Shown: in pieces, positions 42,629 through 50,510 of the stretch | Numbering within the stretch: the stretch's first letter is position 1 | Layout: every line of letters starts with the position of its first letter | Assembly (NCBI RefSeq): GCF_014651135.1 | Contig: NZ_BMWH01000019.1 | Span: forward strand, 14,646 to 78,645 | DNA length: 64,000 nt | Source of the DNA: Streptomyces echinoruber | GTDB lineage: Bacteria; Actinomycetota; Actinomycetes; Streptomycetales; Streptomycetaceae | Reading direction: 5' to 3' | Made by a program: the position numbers and the translations under genes | The notes under the pieces: generated by a model | Told to the model about the DNA's origin: nothing | Seen by the model: only the letters and a program-made list of their open reading frames with translations | Database searches by the model: none

Positions 42629-44322
42629 GACAGCGCCTCCTCGGAAGCCCGGGCCACCCAGGCGGCGAAGCGCTCGCCCTCCTCGCGCTCGGCGAGGTAG
42701 CGGCGCAGCACGCGCTCGACGTAGTCGGGCAGCTCCTCGGAGGTGACCTTCAGGCCGCGCACCTTGCGGCCGAAGCCGGGCCGCAGACCGAGGGCGCCGC
42801 CCAGGTGCACCTGGAAGCCCTCGACCTGCTCGCCCTTGTCGTTCATCACGAGCTGGCCCTTGAGGCCGATGTCGGCGACCTGGATGCGGGCGCAGGCGTT
42901 GGGGCAGCCGTTGAGGTTGATGGTGAGCGGCTCGTCGAAGTCGGGCAGGCGGCGCTCGAGTTCCTCGATGAGGGAGGAGCCGCGCTGCTTGGTCTCGACG
43001 ATGGCGAGCTTGCAGTACTCGATGCCGGTGCAGGCCATGGTGCCGCGCCGGAACGGGGAGGGCCGCACCTGCAGGTCCAGCGCCTCCAGGCCCTCGACGA
43101 GGGAGTCGACCCGCGACTCCTCGACGTCCAGGACGATCATCTTCTGCTCGACGGTGGTGCGCAGCCGCCCCGAGCCGTGCGCCTCCGCGAGGTCGGCGAT
43201 CTTGGTGAGGGTGGTGCCGTCGACGCGGCCGACGCGCGGGGCGAAGCCGATGTAGTAGCGGCCGTCCTTCTGCCGGTGCACGCCGATGTGGTCGCGCCAC
43301 CGGTCGACGGGCTGCTCGGGCGCGGGGCCGTCGACCAGCTTGCGCTTGAGGTACTCGTCCTCCAGCACCTGCCGGAACTTCTCCGCGCCCCAGTCGGCGA
43401 CGAGGAACTTCAGGCGGGCCCGGTTGCGCAGCCGCCGGTAGCCGTAGTCGCGGAAGATCGACAGCACGCCCTCGTAGACGTCCGCGACCTCCTCCAGCGG
43501 CACCCAGGCGCCCAGCCGCACGCCGAGCTTGGGGTTGGTGGACAGGCCGCCGCCGACCCACACGTCGAAGCCGGGGCCGTGCTCGGGGTGCCGGACGCCG
43601 ACGAAGGCGACGTCGTTGATCTCGTGCACCACGTCCAGCAGCGGCGAGCCGGAGATCGCCGTCTTGAACTTGCGCGGCAGGTTGGAGTACGCCTTGTTGC
43701 CCAGGACCCGGCGCTTCATCTCCTCCAGCGCGGGCGTGGCGTCGATGATCTCGTCCTCGGCGATGCCGGCGACCGGGGAGCCGATCATCACGCGGGGCGT
43801 GTCGCCGCAGGCGGTGACCGTGGACAGGCCCACGGACTCCAGCCGGTTCCAGATCTCGGGCACGTCCTCGATGCGGATCCAGTGGTACTGGATGTTCTGC
43901 CGGTCGGTGATGTCGGCGGTGCCGCGGGCGAACTCCTGGGAGATCTCGCCGATGACACGCAGCTGCCGGGTGGTGAGGGCGCCGCCGTCGATGCGCACCC
44001 GCATCATGAAGTAGGAGTCGTCCAGCTCCTCCGGCTCCAGGACAGCCGTCTTGCCGCCGTCGATCCCGGGGCGGCGCTGGGTGTACAGGCCCCACCAGCG
44101 CATCCGGCCGCGCAGGTCGTTCGGGTCGATCCCGTCAAAGCCCGTCTTGGAGTAGATCGTCTCAATGCGTGTCCGCACATTGAGACCGTCGTCGTCCTTC
44201 TTGACCTGCTCGTTGCCGTTGAGCGGGGTGAAGTGACCCAGGGCCCACTGACCCTCACCGCGGTGACGGCTCACCTTGCGGCGGACAGGCGCGGTGGCAG
44301 GGTTCTGCGGGGTGGCGGCCAT
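42625..44322 (-). CDS. Ferredoxin-type sulfite reductase (siroheme)
   Basis: 565 residues with the nitrite/sulfite reductase fold: two half-repeats, GTADITDRQNIQYHWIRIED, TVTACGDTPRVMIGSPVAGI, and the siroheme/[4Fe-4S] ligands in MACTGIEYCKLA and NLNGCPNACARIQV. Together with the adjoining APS reductase this identifies assimilatory sulfite reduction to sulfide (SirA/NirA family, ferredoxin as donor), not nitrite reduction. It is the first structural gene of the minus-strand sulfur operon and lies 126 nt after a small leader-peptide gene. Confidence 0.95.
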   Translation of the reverse strand: MAATPQNPATAPVRRKVSRHRGEGQWALGHFTPLNGNEQVKKDDDGLNVRTRIETIYSKTGFDGIDPNDLRGRMRWWGLYTQRRPGIDGGKTAVLEPEELDDSYFMMRVRIDGGALTTRQLRVIGEISQEFARGTADITDRQNIQYHWIRIEDVPEIWNRLESVGLSTVTACGDTPRVMIGSPVAGIAEDEIIDATPALEEMKRRVLGNKAYSNLPRKFKTAISGSPLLDVVHEINDVAFVGVRHPEHGPGFDVWVGGGLSTNPKLGVRLGAWVPLEEVADVYEGVLSIFRDYGYRRLRNRARLKFLVADWGAEKFRQVLEDEYLKRKLVDGPAPEQPVDRWRDHIGVHRQKDGRYYIGFAPRVGRVDGTTLTKIADLAEAHGSGRLRTTVEQKMIVLDVEESRVDSLVEGLEALDLQVRPSPFRRGTMACTGIEYCKLAIVETKQRGSSLIEELERRLPDFDEPLTINLNGCPNACARIQVADIGLKGQLVMNDKGEQVEGFQVHLGGALGLRPGFGRKVRGLKVTSEELPDYVERVLRRYLAEREEGERFAAWVARASEEALS

Positions 44323-44398
44323 GGCTGATACGTCCTTCGGGACCAGGGAAAGCGGCTCTGAGCTGTGCGTTCGCGCGTAAGAAGGCAGGCGTGCGCGT

Positions 44399-44410
44399 CG
44401 TTGCGCAACG
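44399..44410. promoter_or_regulatory. Palindrome in the sulfur-operon leader
   Basis: CGTTGCGCAACG is a perfect 12-bp palindrome between the leader-peptide stop (44449) and the sulfite-reductase start (44322). It could be a protein-binding site or the stem of a small hairpin in the leader RNA. Confidence 0.45.
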
Positions 44411-44448
44411 GCGGCGAAAGCAGGGGGGAACGGCGTGCTGAAGGGGCC

Positions 44449-44532
44449 TCAGCGCGCCGGACAGATGGCGCTGGAGACGCGGAGAAGGTCGACGTGCCGT
44501 CGACTCACCAGGGCGATCCCAGTTCCAGACAT
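44449..44532 (-). CDS. Leader peptide of the sulfur-assimilation operon
   Basis: 27 residues from ATG 44532: MSGTGIALVSRRHVDLLRVS followed by SAICPAR. The core RRHVDLLRVSSAIC is the hallmark of the short leader peptides found before sulfur and cysteine genes in Streptomyces and relatives. A Cys codon lies four codons from the end. Actinobacterial cysteine operons have been shown to use Cys-codon leaders for attenuation, and the same logic is likely here: slow decoding of Cys when cysteine is short would change the downstream RNA fold and raise expression of the operon starting at 44322. The attenuator structure itself was not resolved by eye. Confidence 0.88.
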   Translation of the reverse strand: MSGTGIALVSRRHVDLLRVSSAICPAR

Positions 44533-44668
44533 GACGGAAGCGTGTCACGGCGATCTGGACAGAGTCCAGCTTCGTCCGTCATACGGACACCCCTGTCCCA
44601 AGGTACGGAACAGGGGTGGGGTTGGTCACATCGTGTTTCAGGGCGCGGAAACGGGAGGCCGGCGCAGG

Positions 44669-45253
44669 TCAGGCCGGGTGGGCCCCCGGCCATGGACCGG
44701 GCGCCGCCACCTCCGGCAGCTCCTCGACCTTGGTGTCGAACAGCTTGAACCCCCGGCTCTGGTAGTTCGCCCTCGCGAACTCGCCGTCCAGGCTGCACGT
44801 GTGCAGCCACACCCGCTTCGTCGTCGGCAGCTCCGGCCAGCGCTCGGCCAGGTCCCAGGCGCGGGCGGTGCCGTACGCCAGCAGGTGCCCGCCGATGCGG
44901 CGCCCGCGGAAGGCGGGGATCAGGCCGAAGTAGGCGATCTCCACGACCCCGTCCTCCGCCGGGTCCAGCTCCACGTACCCGGCGGGGGTGCCGCGGTCGT
45001 AGGCGACCCAGGTCTCCACGCCGGGCCGCGCCAGGTACTCCTGCCACCGCGCGTACGGCCAGCTCAGCCGGTCCACCCACCGCACGTCACCGCCGACCGC
45101 CGTGTACAGGAAGCGGCTGAACTCGGGCGAGGGCACCTCGGCGCGGACGATGCGGACGTCGCCCTCCGGGGCGGCCGCGGGGAGCAGGTCGTCGGGGGAG
45201 GTCTGCTCCAGGGACCAGGTGGTCACGGTGACCGTGTTCATGGGGGCGTTCAT
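44669..45253 (-). CDS. GNAT family N-acetyltransferase
   Basis: 194 residues from ATG 45253 (ATG 45241 is an alternative). It has the GNAT core: strand GTPAGYVELDP, EIAYFGLIPAFRGRRIGGHLL with the acetyl-CoA pyrophosphate loop (R/Q-x-x-G-x-G/A variant RGRRIGG), then VWLHTCSLDGEFARANYQSRGFK. The acceptor is unknown. It lies upstream of, and on the same strand as, the sulfur operon, but 136 nt before the leader peptide, which should have its own promoter. Confidence 0.88.
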   Translation of the reverse strand: MNAPMNTVTVTTWSLEQTSPDDLLPAAAPEGDVRIVRAEVPSPEFSRFLYTAVGGDVRWVDRLSWPYARWQEYLARPGVETWVAYDRGTPAGYVELDPAEDGVVEIAYFGLIPAFRGRRIGGHLLAYGTARAWDLAERWPELPTTKRVWLHTCSLDGEFARANYQSRGFKLFDTKVEELPEVAAPGPWPGAHPA

Positions 45254-45304
45254 GGCGGCAAGGGAACCATCCGGCTCCGCGATCTGTCGACCGGCTCCCT
45301 GCCC

Positions 45305-45400
45305 GCGCCCGCCCATGTCCGCCCACGTCCGCCCCAGCCCGTCGCGTCCGCCCGCGCCCGCCCCAGCCTGTCGCGTCCGTCGGCGTCCGCCTCAGCCCGT
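45305..45400. repeat. 29-bp tandem repeat spanning a minus-strand stop codon
   Basis: On the minus strand GGCTGAGGCGGACG ... GGACGCGACA (29 bp) holds the TGA of the secreted-protein gene ending at 45392. A second 29-bp unit and a truncated third follow downstream, with TGG replacing TGA. Confidence 0.8.
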
Positions 45401-46759
45401 CGCGGCCGTGAGCGCGCGCAACGGCACCGCGAACAGGGCGCGCTCCGTCACCGACCACACCTCGCCGGTGGCCGGCGCGTACGACAGCGCGCCGGGGTCC
45501 TCGCCCCAGCAGTGGCGCGAGTCGCCGGTGCCGCCGCACCGCGCGCCCCGCGCGCCCCGGGTGTCCTGCCGCCACAGCGAGCCGCGCCGGTCCGCCGGGT
45601 CGGCGGCCGTCCGGCCGACGTACCAGCCGTCACCGTCCGCCGGCGGGGCCAGCACGCCGCGCACCCCGGTCGCCTTCGTCTCGTAGGCGGCCACGGCGTC
45701 CGCGTATCCGGCGGCGTCCGTGGCGAGCAGGCCGGAGCGGGCCGGATCGGCGCTGAAGTCGTAGCGCCACAGCCGCGTGTGCCGTTCGCCGCCCGCGGGC
45801 ACCCACTCGCCCGCCACCAGGCTGTCCGGCGCCGAGCCGCGGTCCAGGGACAGGGCCGCCGGGCACGGGGTGCCGGAAGCGGAGCCGGACCCGGACCCGG
45901 ACCCGGAGTCGGGGTCGGAGTCGGCGGCCGCGGGGCACGCGCCGCGCGCCGGGCGGTAGGCGGCCACCGCGGGCATCACCCACCGGTAGCCGTGCGCCGA
46001 CCAGCCGCCGGGCACCCGGCCCACGGCGTCGGCGGTGACGCCGGCCCGCTGGATGCGGTGCAGGTCGTACACGTACAGCGCCGCGCGGTCCGGGCCGGAG
46101 GCGGTGACCAGCAGCTTGTCCTGGTACCAGACCATGCCCGTCAGCCGGGAGGCGAGGCCCTCGTAGTCGCGTCCGCCGTCGACCGGGACGGCGAGCAGCA
46201 CCCAGGTGTAGGTGAGGCGGTGCGGATCGTCGGCGTTCACGAACGCCACCCGGGCCGGGCCCCCGGGCCCGTCGCCCTGGCTCCCGCCGACGAGGAGCAC
46301 CCGGTGCGGTCCCCAGCGGCCGTCGTCGTCCGCGTCGCCGGAGGTGGTCACCGACCGCGGCCGCCAGCCGCGCAGCGCGGGATCGGTGCGGTCCCAGCAG
46401 TAGACGCGGGTGGCGGCGGGCTCCACCGGCAGCGTCTCCTTCTCGGCGGCCGTGCAGCTCGCGGCGGTGCGCAGGGTGCGGTCCGCGCCGTCCAGGACCG
46501 CCCGGACACCGACGGGGCGGCCCATGGCGGAGGCCAGCCGGTCCAGGGAGGCCCGGGGCACCTGCTCCTCCCGCAGTCGCAGGGGGGCGAGCGCGGCGGG
46601 CGAGGTGAGCGGTTTCAGGGCGCCCGGGTCGTGGGCGACCGTGGCCTGTGAAGCGCTGATCAGGGTGGCGGCGGCGGTGAGCGCGAGCCCGGCTCCGGCC
46701 AGGGTGGCGCGCAGTACCCTGCCCCGCCTGCGCCGACGGTGTCTGCCCCGATGCCTCAT
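45392..46759 (-). CDS. Secreted or membrane-anchored protein of unknown function
   Basis: 455 residues. The N-terminus MRHRGRHRRRRRGR is strongly basic and is followed by a hydrophobic segment (about 17-38), giving a signal peptide or anchor. The rest is beta-rich and reads like a series of propeller blades, with repeated motifs such as RVYCWDRTDPALRGW, LLVGGSQGDGPGGPARVAFV, RLTGMVWYQDKLLVTASG, AALYVYDLHRI and RLWRYDF. An Asp/Ser/Gly repeat (DSDPDSGSGSGSG) interrupts it near residue 285. Six or more cysteines fit an exported protein. No enzyme motif was recognised; an extracytoplasmic beta-propeller is an inference. Confidence 0.78.
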   Translation of the reverse strand: MRHRGRHRRRRRGRVLRATLAGAGLALTAAATLISASQATVAHDPGALKPLTSPAALAPLRLREEQVPRASLDRLASAMGRPVGVRAVLDGADRTLRTAASCTAAEKETLPVEPAATRVYCWDRTDPALRGWRPRSVTTSGDADDDGRWGPHRVLLVGGSQGDGPGGPARVAFVNADDPHRLTYTWVLLAVPVDGGRDYEGLASRLTGMVWYQDKLLVTASGPDRAALYVYDLHRIQRAGVTADAVGRVPGGWSAHGYRWVMPAVAAYRPARGACPAAADSDPDSGSGSGSGSASGTPCPAALSLDRGSAPDSLVAGEWVPAGGERHTRLWRYDFSADPARSGLLATDAAGYADAVAAYETKATGVRGVLAPPADGDGWYVGRTAADPADRRGSLWRQDTRGARGARCGGTGDSRHCWGEDPGALSYAPATGEVWSVTERALFAVPLRALTAATG

Positions 46760-46918
46760 CGATCCTCCAGACCCCGGTCAACTGCTGCTGCTGATCCTTG
46801 CGTTGACCATGAAGCAGGTGGGATGGCCCCTTGCCGATGCTACGGCAGTGCACGGGGCCGGATGGCGAAGACCCTGCAAATATGCGGGAAGATGCCCCGT
46901 AGTGGTCACCCGTGGCGG

Positions 46919-48211
46919 TCACCCGGAGTGTGCCCCGGGGGTGCGCCGGGCCGCCACGACCGCGGGCGCCGTCGAGTGCGGCAGCAGGTCGCGCGGGTCG
47001 TCCGGGAGGAGCACCTCGACCTCCGCGTCGTCGCGGAAGCGGTAGGGCCGGTGCGCCAGGAACGCCCCGAGATAACGCCGCACCCGCGACATCTCGGCCC
47101 GCACCGTCACCGTCCGCGCCGGGTCGCCGAACAGGTCCGCGGCCAGCCGGGCCGCCGTGCACCCGGCGCGGCGCCGCGCCAGCAGGAACAGCAACTCCGC
47201 GTGCCGAGGGCTCAGTTCGTGGCTCCAGGAACCCGCGTCCCCGCTCACCGTGACCGACCAGCGGCGCGGCTGCGCCAGGTCCAGCACGATCCGGGCGGCA
47301 CCCGGCGGGACCGGCTCGGCGCGGGCGCGCAGCAACCACCCGTCGGTCAGCGGCTCCAGCGTGCACGGGCCGAGCGCGGGCAGCCAGTGCCGGCCCGGCG
47401 CGGGCGCGGCGGGCAGCGCGATCCGCTGCGTGTACGGCATGCCGGTGACCGCCGCGGTCCAGCCGTGCCGGTCCACCACCGCCGCCGGGCCCGAAAGGCC
47501 CGCCAGCATGGGCGCCGCCACCGCCCGCAGCCGCTCCAGCGCCGCCAGGTGCTGTTCCCGCAGCCGCGCCTCGGCGAGTTTGGCCACCGAGGCCACCCAG
47601 GCGAGCGTGGCCGGGTGCATCGTCTCCAGCGGCCCGCTGACGTCCACCACGCCCAGCAGCCGCCCGTCGCGCGGGTCCGTGATGGGCGCGCCGGCGCATG
47701 TCCAGGCGGTGTGGGAGCGCACGAAGTGCTCCGAGGCGAAGACCTGCACCGGCCGGCGCACCACCGCCGGGGTGCCCAGGCCGTTGGTGCCGACGACCTC
47801 CTCCCGCCAGTCCGCGCCGACCTCCAGGCCCAGTCCGTCGGCCCGGCGCAGCACCGCGGGACTGCCCTCCCGCCACAGCACCCGGCCCTCGCCGTCGGTG
47901 ACGACCATGATGTGCTGCGCCACGTCCGCCACCGACAGCAGCCCCTGCCGCAGGACCGGCAGCACGTGCCGCAGCGGCGACGACTCCCGGCGGCGCCGCA
48001 CCTCCTCGCGGCTGAGCAGGTCGCTCCTGACGTCGTGCTCCGGGTCCACCCCGCTGCGCAGCATCCGTTCCCAGGACTGCCCTATCACCGGGCGCGGGGT
48101 GAACGGGGCGTGCCGTCCGGCGAGCGTCGCACTGCGCACCTCGGCCAGCACCCGCGCCGCGCGCACCGCGTCGACGGCGGCGAGGCGCGTCACGTCCATC
48201 GGCGAGTTCAC
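46919..48211 (-). CDS. GAF-domain transcriptional regulator (AcoR-like, without AAA domain)
   Basis: 430 residues from GTG 48211 (another GTG at 48214), with GGGAGG a few nt upstream. The N-terminal part has the AcoR signature VIGQSWERMLRSGVDPEH, then a GAF domain (VLWREGSPAVLRRADGLGL, VGTNGLGTPAVVRRPVQVF, TCAGAPITDPRDGRLLGVVDVSG). The C-terminal 90 residues form a winged-helix/HTH module (SPRHAELLFLLARRRAG, ARTVTVRAEMSRVRRYLGAF). The sigma-54-activating AAA domain of true AcoR is absent, as is usual in Streptomyces. The ligand and targets are unknown. It lies downstream of, and codirectional with, the AidB-type dehydrogenase, 440 bp away. Confidence 0.88.
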   Translation of the reverse strand: MNSPMDVTRLAAVDAVRAARVLAEVRSATLAGRHAPFTPRPVIGQSWERMLRSGVDPEHDVRSDLLSREEVRRRRESSPLRHVLPVLRQGLLSVADVAQHIMVVTDGEGRVLWREGSPAVLRRADGLGLEVGADWREEVVGTNGLGTPAVVRRPVQVFASEHFVRSHTAWTCAGAPITDPRDGRLLGVVDVSGPLETMHPATLAWVASVAKLAEARLREQHLAALERLRAVAAPMLAGLSGPAAVVDRHGWTAAVTGMPYTQRIALPAAPAPGRHWLPALGPCTLEPLTDGWLLRARAEPVPPGAARIVLDLAQPRRWSVTVSGDAGSWSHELSPRHAELLFLLARRRAGCTAARLAADLFGDPARTVTVRAEMSRVRRYLGAFLAHRPYRFRDDAEVEVLLPDDPRDLLPHSTAPAVVAARRTPGAHSG

Positions 48212-48269
48212 CACGGGTCCTCCCGGAGTACGGCCGCGGACAACCTGGCTGTTCCTGACTGTCCGTCTC

Positions 48270-48328
48270 ATAGTGCCGTCCCCATAGTGCCGTCCCCATG
48301 GTGCCGTCCCCGCGGTGCCGTCCTCAGG
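48270..48328. repeat. 15-bp tandem repeat (4 units)
   Basis: Four degenerate copies of CATAGTGCCGTCCCC lie about 60-115 bp upstream of the GAF-regulator start, in its probable promoter or 5' untranslated region. Confidence 0.85.
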
Positions 48329-48481
48329 GAGTCGCCGATTCCCGGGCGGGCGCTCCCCGGTCACCGGACGGCGCCGCCGGGGCGTTGCAACCCTCCGCAA
48401 CCCTGGCGGAACGGGGCCCAGTTGGTTGAAACTTGTCCGGCGTCGCCCGTGCGGCGCCCTGGCCTCAACGGGCCAAGCGAA

Positions 48482-48519
48482 GCGGGGGTGGTGCCGTGTC
48501 GGCGCAGCACCACCCCCGC
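48482..48519 (-). terminator. Hairpin downstream of the AidB-type dehydrogenase
   Basis: A perfect 13-bp stem, GCGGGGGTGGTGC with GCACCACCCCCGC, encloses a 12-nt loop about 130 nt after the dehydrogenase stop. It probably ends that transcript before the GAF regulator. Between it and the stop are CGTCCCGGTCCGCCGCC-type direct repeats (about 48535-48640) and no gene. Confidence 0.75.
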
Positions 48520-48651
48520 GGTCCGCCGCCTGCTTCGGGTCGCCGTCGTCCCGGTCCGCCGCCCGCCGCGGACCGCTGTCGTCCCGGTCCGCCGCCTGTT
48601 TTTGGGTCGCCACCGCCCCCGTCCGCCGCCCGTTTCGAGCCGTCGCGGCCG

Positions 48652-50286
48652 TCAGTCCACCGGCCGTGCCCTGCGCACCACCGCGGCCGTGTCCAGCCCG
48701 GTGGGCAGTGTGCCGAACGCCGCGCCCCACTCGCCGCCCAGCCGGGAGGCGCAGAAGGCGTCGGCGACCGCCGGGGGCGCGTACCGCACCAGCAGCGCGC
48801 CCTGCAGGACGGTGGCGAAGCGCTCGGTCAGCCGCCGTGCGCGCCCCTCGATGCCCTCCAGGTCGGCGAGGTCGGTCAGCAGGTTCTTGATCGCCCCGTC
48901 CAGCCGGTGGTCGGCGCCGCGGGCCTCGCCGACCTCGCGCAGGTAGGCGTCGAGCGCCTCCGGCTCGCGCCGCAGCGCCCGCAGCACGTCGAGCGCCTGG
49001 ATGTTGCCGGCGCCCTCCCAGATCGAGTTCAGCGGCGACTCGCGCACCAGCCGCGGCATCCCGGAGTCCTCGACGTACCCGTTGCCGCCCAGGCACTCGG
49101 CGGCCTCCACCGCCACCGGTGCGCATCGCTTGGTCACCCAGTACTTCGCGGCCGGCACCGTCAGCCGCAGCAGCGCCCGCTCCGTCTCGCCGCCGTCGTC
49201 GTACGCGGCCGCCAGCCGCAGCGCCAGCGCCGTCGCCGCCTCCGACTCGACGGCGAGGTCGGCCAGGACGTTGCGCATGAGCGGCTTGTCGACCAGCCTG
49301 CCGCCGAACGCCTCCCGGTGCGTGCAGTGGTGCACGGCCTGCGCGACCGCCTGCCGCATGATCCCGGCGGAGCCGAGCACGCAGTCCAGCCGGGTGGCCG
49401 CGACCATCCCGATGATGGTGCGCACCCCGTGCCCCTCCGCACCGACCCGCCGCGCCCAGGTCCCGTCGAACTCGACCTCGGCGGAGGCGTTGGAGCGGTT
49501 GCCCAGTTTGTCCTTCAGCCGCTGGATGAGGAAGACGTTGCGGCTGCCGTCCTCCAGTACGCGCGGCACCAGGAAGCAGGTGAGGCCGCCGGGGGCCTGG
49601 GCCAGCACCAGGAACCCGTCCGACATCGGCGCCGAGCAGAACCACTTGTGCCCGGTCAGCTCGTACGCCCCGTCCTCGGCCAGCGGCCGTGCCGCGGTGG
49701 TGTTGGCCCGTACGTCGCTGCCGCCCTGCTTCTCCGTCATCCCCATGCCGAACAGCGCCCCGGCCTTCAGGCGGGCGGGCCGCAGGTCGCGGTCGTAGAC
49801 CGTGGAGGTCAGCCTCGGTTCCCACACGGCGGCGAGCTCCGGGTCGGTGCGCAGGGCCGGCACGGCGGCGTGGGTCATCGACAGCGGGCAGCAGTTGCCC
49901 GCCTCGACCTGCGTCCACAGCAGGAACGCGGCCGCCCGCCGCACATGCCCGGCCGGGCGCGTCCAGGCCGCGGTCAGGCCGGCGGAGACGCCCTTGCCGA
50001 GCAGCCGGTGCCAGGCCGGGTGGAACTCGACCTCGTCGACGCGGTGGCCGTAGCGGTCGTGCGTGTGCAGGCGCGGCGGGTGGTCGTTGGCCAGCCGGCC
50101 CCACTCCTGCACCTGCGCCGAGCCGCAGGTGCGGCCGAGCCCGGACAGCTCCTCGCGGACCTCGTCGCGCAGCGCGGGGTCGGTGTGCCGCTCCACCGCC
50201 TCCACCAGGGCGCGGTCGGCGGTGAACAGGTCGTAGCCGGTCAGCGGGGGAGCCTGGTTGGCCACGGTGTGGGTGCTGGCTGCCAT
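48652..50286 (-). CDS. AidB-type acyl-CoA dehydrogenase
   Basis: 544 residues. The AidB group signature GMGMTEKQGGSDVRANTT, GHKWFCSAPMSDGFLVLAQ and ECLGGNGYVEDSGMPRLVRE, with the longer helical C-terminus, separates it from ordinary beta-oxidation enzymes of about 390 residues. AidB proteins are FAD-dependent, bind DNA in E. coli and are linked to the response to alkylation, with weak isovaleryl-CoA dehydrogenase activity. Start ATG 50286 is probably leaderless (TACGTT 6 nt upstream). It may be physically and functionally linked to the downstream GAF regulator, but this is inference. Confidence 0.93.
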   Translation of the reverse strand: MAASTHTVANQAPPLTGYDLFTADRALVEAVERHTDPALRDEVREELSGLGRTCGSAQVQEWGRLANDHPPRLHTHDRYGHRVDEVEFHPAWHRLLGKGVSAGLTAAWTRPAGHVRRAAAFLLWTQVEAGNCCPLSMTHAAVPALRTDPELAAVWEPRLTSTVYDRDLRPARLKAGALFGMGMTEKQGGSDVRANTTAARPLAEDGAYELTGHKWFCSAPMSDGFLVLAQAPGGLTCFLVPRVLEDGSRNVFLIQRLKDKLGNRSNASAEVEFDGTWARRVGAEGHGVRTIIGMVAATRLDCVLGSAGIMRQAVAQAVHHCTHREAFGGRLVDKPLMRNVLADLAVESEAATALALRLAAAYDDGGETERALLRLTVPAAKYWVTKRCAPVAVEAAECLGGNGYVEDSGMPRLVRESPLNSIWEGAGNIQALDVLRALRREPEALDAYLREVGEARGADHRLDGAIKNLLTDLADLEGIEGRARRLTERFATVLQGALLVRYAPPAVADAFCASRLGGEWGAAFGTLPTGLDTAAVVRRARPVD

Positions 50287-50298
50287 GACCGGAACGTA
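50287..50298 (-). promoter_or_regulatory. Candidate leaderless promoter of the AidB-type gene
   Basis: On the minus strand TACGTT is followed by 6 nt and ATG 50286; no Shine-Dalgarno sequence is present. It lies next to GTCACCCGC-GCCCCGGCCG repeats at about 50310-50400. Confidence 0.5.
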
Positions 50299-50309
50299 CC
50301 CCGCCGCAC

Positions 50310-50400
50310 CCCCATGGTCACCCGCGGCCCCGGCCGGAACGCACCCGGCCGCACCCCGTGGTCACCCGCCGCCCCGGCCGCGCCCGCCCGCGGCGCGTCG
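50310..50400. repeat. Degenerate ~45-bp direct repeats upstream of the YihY gene
   Basis: CCATGGTCACCCGCGGCCCCGGCCG-like segments repeat about twice with variation in the divergent region between the AidB-type and YihY genes. Only partial identity. Confidence 0.55.
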
Positions 50401-50510
50401 TGGCCGGTGGCCGGGCCCCCGGCGTGACCGGTGACCAGGCCCCGGTGCGACCGGTGAGAACAGGACCCCGGAGAGTGAGTGCGGGTCGGGGCGGCGGATA
50501 CCTTGGAAGC

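Noticed and set aside
46919..50104. Minus-strand open frame joining the GAF regulator to a 600-residue N-terminal extension
   Set aside because: The extension is the wrong frame of the AidB-type gene; the GAF protein has its own GGGAGG and GTG at 48211.
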